Shown piece by piece: positions 58,261-64,000 of a stretch of 64,000 nucleotides of DNA. The DNA is taken from assembly GCF_040802235.1 (NCBI RefSeq), contig NC_133165.1, positions 14,169,623-14,233,622 of the forward strand, given 5' to 3'. The notes below the pieces were generated by a model. The model had not been told where the DNA came from. It saw only the letters and a list, made by a program, of their open reading frames with translations, and did not search any database. The position numbers and the translations under genes were made by a program. The DNA is from Manis javanica. Its lineage: Eukaryota; Chordata; Mammalia; Pholidota; Manidae. Within the stretch, counting starts at the first letter, position 1; every line of letters starts with the position of its first letter.

Positions 58261-61135
58261 TTGTGTTATAATTCCTTAATCATATTTGGTAAATTATTTG
58301 ACGTTTAGCCAGGCTTCATACATTTCATACACAGATTAGTATTCACCCAAATTAAGTTCCTCAAAATTTGTTCTGAGTGTAAAAATTTTTCAATATTTGT
58401 ACCCTGGTTGATTTAAGCATCTTGTGTCCAAAGAGGAGTGATATTCATTACTGATTTGACAAAAGTTTCTTTTAAGCCAATGACTTATCTTACAATTTCA
58501 AAAATGAAAAAGAAAAGATATTCCAAAGCTTTCAAACTTACTTATAATATGTTTCCAAAGAAATCCTAGTCAAAGAATAACTATACTTACTTGCTTTTTC
58601 TTATTTTATAGTATCAAATATATACATAAACAGGTTCTCAGCTATCAGTTTTTTACAGTATTAATTCTGTTAAAGAAGAAGCTGAGTAGCTTTACATTTT
58701 ATAAATGTATATTTTTATTATATTTTTCTAAGTATTAAAGAAGAAAATGCAAATTTTTAAGACAGGAAAATTATATAGAATTATGAACTATTAATGCATT
58801 GGCATACAATTTCCTAGTATAGAATTTTATATTCTACTTACTATACTACAAATGCATCTTTGCATCATTACATAATGTCAGCATTTTAATGATTTATAGT
58901 TGAATGCATTTTATTATAATGTTGAACCATAATCTTTCAATTAATTGCAAATTATTGACTTTTAGAGTATGACTATCCTAAAATTAAAAAAAAAATCAAT
59001 GTAATGAAAATGTGCACATACAAATCCTTAAACACTTTTTGTATAAATTTTTCCTTACAGATTTCTATTTTATATAAAATATCTATCTATACAGAAATTC
59101 GTACCACATTTCATGTCAAACTAAGTATTTGGGAAGCTTTATCATATTAACTACCACCATAAATATCTATCAAGTGCATGTTGCCAAGTATTCCTTTTTG
59201 AGCTTTTTAAAAAAACTCATCATACAAATAATCAATTTTAGTGGAAAAAATGGAGAAAAATCATGTTGGATATTTTTCAGTTTTGAAAGAGTGAAATAAA
59301 ATATGATTATTTTTTCCAGCCCCTTCTTACATAGGTTTATTGAAGGATGAATTTCCTAATAATATTATTGTAAAGTGATAATAATTCTCATTATTTTCTT
59401 TAAAGAAATGGTGTTTTATTTGCCCAATTACTTCAAAAGGCAATTCATACAAATGGGAGATAGCAAAAAAAACCATTTCATTCCATTGGCTTTAGGGTCC
59501 AAAAAAAAACATGAAACAAAATAATTACCACATTCTTTTTCAGTAATTACCTTACATGTTGTAGTGTGCTACTGGAACTTTTAGTCCTCTAGAGGGTTCC
59601 ATTTTATCCAGGTTTCCAGAATGAAAAACAATTTTTTGTTTTTTGTTTAAGGCAATTAACATGAGACCTCAAAATGACATTTTGGGATTTAAGGACAGTA
59701 GCTTTAAAAAGAAAAAAGGATGTAAACCCAGACTGGGGAACCTAAGAATTGGTGTTTGAGGTGCAGAGGTTATATAGAGAATGGGCACCTGGACTGTATA
59801 CATATATCCTTAAGTCTAGTTTTCTTTCTCCTCCTGTGCACATAAAGAACCTTAACAATGCAATGATTAATTTCAGAATAATAGCACCATGCAGCTATCA
59901 TCCTGACATCTAGTGAATCCATTTTTTGGAACACATGACTTTTATTCTTTCTTTCTAAGAGGTGTCCCTCTTTGAAGCAAAGCTAGACAGTTGTTAACAG
60001 CTGTTGGCCTGATAAATTCCTTATAGAGCTTAGAAGAGAAGGTAAAATGATCCTTTTACTTAGCCTCATCTTGTTTCATGAATGTCCTTTTCTACAATGC
60101 TTTATAAAGGCTCAGGATCCCAAGATCTGTTGTTTTTTTCCCCTAGCAATCAAAGTGCTTAACACAGCAAGGTGTGTCTAGTATTATGGAAAGTTGTGTC
60201 TGTTTGTGGCACAGATTCTTCTTCACAGACTATGTCTTCTGTTTTGGGGTTGAAGTGAGTGAGCCAGAGACGTGCTATTAAGTGAAGAAAAATAGGATAA
60301 ATAAATTCAGGGATGAGGCATCAGGTTCATATTTTATTTGGGTATTACTCTGCTTTTCTTAAAGAGGTCTCATAGAAGGCTACTTCTTTATTATGTTCTA
60401 TTTTAAAACACAAATTGTTATAAAATGATAACCTTTACATGATAACCAAGATGTAGATCCATAAATTTAGCTTACATGCAATTAACATGTAACATGCAAT
60501 CCACACTTTCTATTAACAAATGTTACTATAACACAGATAGGACACCAATGGTCATGTGTTACCCTCATGTTTTACAGTTAATATCAACGTTTATATTATA
60601 TTATAGTTAATATAAAAGATATAGGCAATACACCCTAGGTGGGGCACAGTGGACGTATTTCACCTTGATACTTTACTGTTAATAAATGATACCATAATTG
60701 AAATAGGAAGACCTTTAGATATGTTGGCCCTGTCTGTCTCATATAGCTTAACATTTCCTTCAGTAATACTGATCAAAATGAAGAACCGAGTCTAAATATT
60801 CCTTGAATTGTGTTAAAGTTTATAATTCCCAGGTCACCATATAGATTGGCCTTCAATATAATGCATTTTCATTTCTAAAATGAGATGAGACCAGATAATG
60901 TGCATTCTCTGGTCACAGTGTGACATGGCTTAAGCTATGAAGATGCATATTTATAGATGCTTTTCTCCTAATTCTCTGCTGTAACTGGGTGAGATGTGAA
61001 TTAAAATTCACATCTTTCCTGCTGATGTGGTATTAATGCATTTTCTCAAGTTGAGAGTTTAGTCGCAATAGCACAAGTAATGTGGGAAAACAAAGGGCTT
61101 GACAATCCCAATTTTCTTTTTTGCTGTCAATTAAA

Positions 61136-61162
61136 GGAGAATAAAGTTCTCCTTTATTCTCC
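61136..61162. repeat. Perfect 11-bp inverted repeat
   Basis: GGAGAATAAAG (61136-61146), a 5-nt spacer, and CTTTATTCTCC (61152-61162) form a perfect hairpin-capable palindrome. Both arms contain AATAAA in opposite senses. Confidence 0.95.
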
Positions 61163-61429
61163 ACGACCTAGTATCCCTCTGGTCTCTCCCTCTCCCTCTC
61201 CTGCCGCTCCTGTGCATGCAACCTGTTATGCTCAAGTTCTTAAGGTTAAGAAGTGAGCCACGATGCCACATTGGGTGGGGCGGTACTGTGGGGAAGAGAA
61301 GACAATCTACATGTGTGTTCAGGAGGATGTGGTATTTAATTGATTGAAAGTGGGGATAATTAATATTTAAGGGATAATCTTTGATGACTCCCAAATTTTT
61401 ATGTTGTGTGACACAATAAAATGAAGTCC

Positions 61430-61740
61430 TGAAAGAAGAGGGGGCAGGAACTTGGAAATGTCGCCGTAACCAGGGTTCCGCATGTTCCCTTGTGGCCTCC
61501 TCGCACCTTGTCTGTACCTGTGCGAACAGTGTCCTTACGGTCTGCGGTGTCTGTGTTCTGTTACCTGCTAGGGCCTTGGGTGCCAATCATACCAAAGTGA
61601 CCCCAGGAAACAGAACTTCACATCCGTGGGGCTGACTGCTCACATGTGGGAGGAGCGCTGGGAGGCACGGAGCGCGGGTAACACGTGACGTTCGCTGACG
61701 ATATGATCGCTCAGACCATCACCGAGGTTGGTATGAGATA
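61430..61740. other. CpG-rich patch in AT-rich desert
   Basis: About 20 CpGs within roughly 300 bp ('cacggagcgcgggtaacacg', 'tgacgttcgctgacgatatg'), while flanks have almost none. Either a relatively recent insertion (for example an LTR) not yet decayed by deamination, or a CpG-rich regulatory element. Contains a CACGTG E-box. A minus-strand open frame (61131-61586) overlaps it, but no family was recognised. Confidence 0.6.
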
Positions 61741-63126
61741 AAGTACATGGGCAGGATATGGCACTTGGGTATCAAGGGATGGTAGAAGTCAGTGGTTACT
61801 GTAAAATAAGTGATTATAAAGTTGGTGGTGTTGCCTAGGTCCTTCTGATGGCCCTAGAGAGTATGTACGTGGAAAATAAGCAATTGAAAACTATAAATAT
61901 CTGGCATGGATGATCAAAAAGTTTAAAGGGACTATTGAAGGAGTCCCTTATGTTCTGTGACCAAAGTGGAGATACGGGCGAGGGCCAAGTCCACGGTCCA
62001 ACTGTGAGGGTTTCAGAGCTCTAACTCAAACAATTCCCAAGCTTCCTAGGTCTCTTACACTTACAGAAATGGGTGGGTGGGGAAGGGGTAGAGTTTTAAA
62101 CCATAAGAAAGGGACACATGGGCATCATGGATGAAGCTCAGAACCTTGTTATTCTCCACACTCCTACAACCAATTCCCTTAAATACAAAGATATCTAGAA
62201 AAAAAAGGAGCAGTCTTCTTCTGCATGAAAGCCCCTCAATGACTGCAATTGCCTCCTAACACACCCATCATTTCTTCCAGATACAGCATGGATGAAAAGT
62301 ATAAGGCTTGCCCTAAGAGGAGATAGCCCACACCCAAAGGGTTTCAGAAGCTCCTCTCTAATCCATATGGGTCAGAAACCAGAGATTGTGTGTGGGAGTG
62401 GATCTTAAGGAATTAGATCAAGGAGAACAAAATATAAGGTGGTGGTGTGGCTGAGTGAATTTTATATATTGGCTGAAGTATGTGGGAAATGTGGGAAAGG
62501 TGTTAATAACCTGCAAATTGGCTAATTGGAGCCTGGGTTCATTAATCATACATATTTGATAAACGGGAAATGCCTGAACTTTGTTGGCAACACTGTTCAA
62601 GAAGACAGAACCTTTGGGAAGGCTCCCAGCCCCTTCTTACCATGTCCCAGAAAAGAATCTTTGAGGATGTTTCCTTCATCAAGGCACTGAACAATGTGTT
62701 ATTGAGGAAGCTACCAGCCTGGCAGATGTGAACTGGTTAGTAAACATGGCCATCATTAAAAATAAAATAAACAATCTGAAAGGCTATTAAAATAATCCTT
62801 TCCCCAACTACATATGTGTGTGAAGCAGGAATTTCTTCATATAATTCAACCAAAACAACATACTGCAACAAACTGATTGCAGAAGCATACATGGAATTTC
62901 ACCCTGTCTTCTGTTAAGCCTGGTATGAAAGAGTTTTGTGAAAATATGAACAGTGTCTTTTTTTTTCACTGTATATATATTTTTTAGAAAATACAGTTAT
63001 CTTCACGAACCAAATTACTTATATTAACATGTAAGCCTCTGTACTACCTGATTTATTAATTTCAAATAAAGTAATAAATACATATTTTGAAATTGTGTGG
63101 TTTTAACTTATATTACAGTAAATAGT

Positions 63127-63132
63127 GATATA

Positions 63133-63163
<31 letters not shown>

Positions 63164-63171
63164 AGATATAC
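63127..63171. repeat. (TA)n/(TAGA)n microsatellite
   Basis: (TA) dinucleotides followed by several 'tagata' units, about 45 bp. Confidence 0.95.
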
Positions 63172-64000
63172 ATTATAACAGTTCTTCCCTTGACAAGTCT
63201 TAAGAGTTTAAAGGGGAGGAGTTGTCAGATTAAAAAAACATTTAAGCAACAGTACTTTAGATCATTATTTTGCCAGATAGCACATTCTCTCAACTTCCCT
63301 TAGGTCTTTATTATAAGTGAAACTGAAATCCTTTTTTCCTAAACATGTATCCCCTATCCTCATTTGCTTTATTTTTCAAAATTTACTGTTCCCTTACATG
63401 TATGGTGTTTGCTTACTGTATGTCTTTTCAGATGAATATAAGTTCTCTTACATAGGGAATTGATCTGCCATAATTACCTCTATATCTATAATGTCTAAAA
63501 GAGAACCTCATACTTGGTATAGTGGATATTTAAGAAACATTTTTGATTGACTTGTTGAATGATAAATGAATGAATTTCAGTTATCAATTTCATAGACTTC
63601 CCTGACTTCAAGCATCTAGCTAGAGCAACGGCTCTTAAAAATTTTTTATCATTGAACATGTCAGAGTATATTTTCCTAAAGGTTAAGAATGTTATTACCA
63701 TAAAATATTGAATGAACACCTGTCAAAATTTATTCAACTCATTAATAAGGTAACTAGCAGGAAGTCTAAGCTGGTTCAAAGGAACTGGAGTTTTATTGTT
63801 AGAAACACAATAGTGAATAAGCTTATTGTTAGATACAAAACTGGCTAATATCCTACTGAGAAATCAAACCATACTTTAGGGGAATTATATTTTTTACTGA
63901 AAGAAAATCCCAGGCAAAAAATATACAGGCTAACACATAAAATCATACAGCCGAATCTTTGATCAATAGTAGATAATGAATTAAACAAATGATAGCAATA

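Larger units (their letters stand above)
48504..64000. other. Intergenic region downstream of CCDC59, no gene seen
   Basis: AT-rich desert. It holds an L2 fragment, an L1 3' end, an MLT1 piece, LTR-like remnants (53.6-54.7 kb), MIRs (56.6 and 58.0 kb), a CpG-rich patch (61.43-61.74 kb) and a TA/TAGA microsatellite (63.1 kb). Long stretches (54.7-56.5, 57.1-58.0 and 58.3-61.1 kb) contain no repeat that I can name and no plausible coding exon. In human the next gene in this direction is PPFIA2 as I recall, and no part of it is visible here. Confidence 0.75.

Noticed and set aside
61131..61586. 151-codon minus-strand frame
   Set aside because: It covers part of the CpG-rich patch and the hairpin; the translation resembles no family that I know and is probably chance openness in GC-rich or LTR-like sequence.
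1..64000. CRISPR arrays, operons, tRNA/rRNA genes, U6/7SK/Y RNA copies
   Set aside because: Read for on both strands; none of their diagnostic sequences was seen. The window is mammalian nuclear DNA.

Overview
The window is nuclear DNA from a placental mammal. It is AT-rich, has long introns with GT-AG splice sites, and is full of old mammalian interspersed repeats (MIR, L2, L1, MLT1-type LTRs and one large Tigger/pogo transposon). I recognise no primate Alu, rodent B1/B2, or the usual carnivore, ruminant, pig or horse SINEs, so the order stays open. The L1 3' end near 51 kb resembles forms I associate with laurasiatherians, which is only a weak hint. Two protein genes stand head to head, an arrangement I recall from human 12q21.31. 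On the minus strand, METTL25 (putative SAM-dependent methyltransferase) starts at 42751 and runs left; coding exons 1 to 7 (468 codons) lie in the window and the remaining 3' exons lie beyond base 1. On the plus strand, CCDC59 (TAP26, Fyv7-family ribosome-biogenesis and TTF1-associated protein) starts at 42938 and is complete in four coding exons (234 residues), ending at 48116. I assembled both by hand from splice sites; reading phase is continuous across every junction. Layout: 1-3383 is part of METTL25 intron 7; 3384-42751 holds METTL25 exons 7 to 1, with two introns of about 14.8 kb each (introns 5 and 1); 42752-42937 is a 186-bp bidirectional promoter inside a CpG island; 42938-48116 is CCDC59; 48117-64000 is AT-rich intergenic sequence with no gene that I can support. 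The most interesting structures are a pair of unclassified LTRs in inverted orientation in intron 4 (22493-23237), a nearly full-length Tigger1-like element in intron 5 in the same orientation as METTL25, a 30-nt in-frame METTL25 exon, an 11-residue tandem repeat in CCDC59, and a CpG-rich island with a perfect 11-bp inverted repeat in the distal desert (61.1-61.7 kb). I found no convincing new biological system. This is an ordinary mammalian two-gene locus with a rich fossil-transposon record. Repeat edges are approximate because they were set by eye against remembered consensus sequences.
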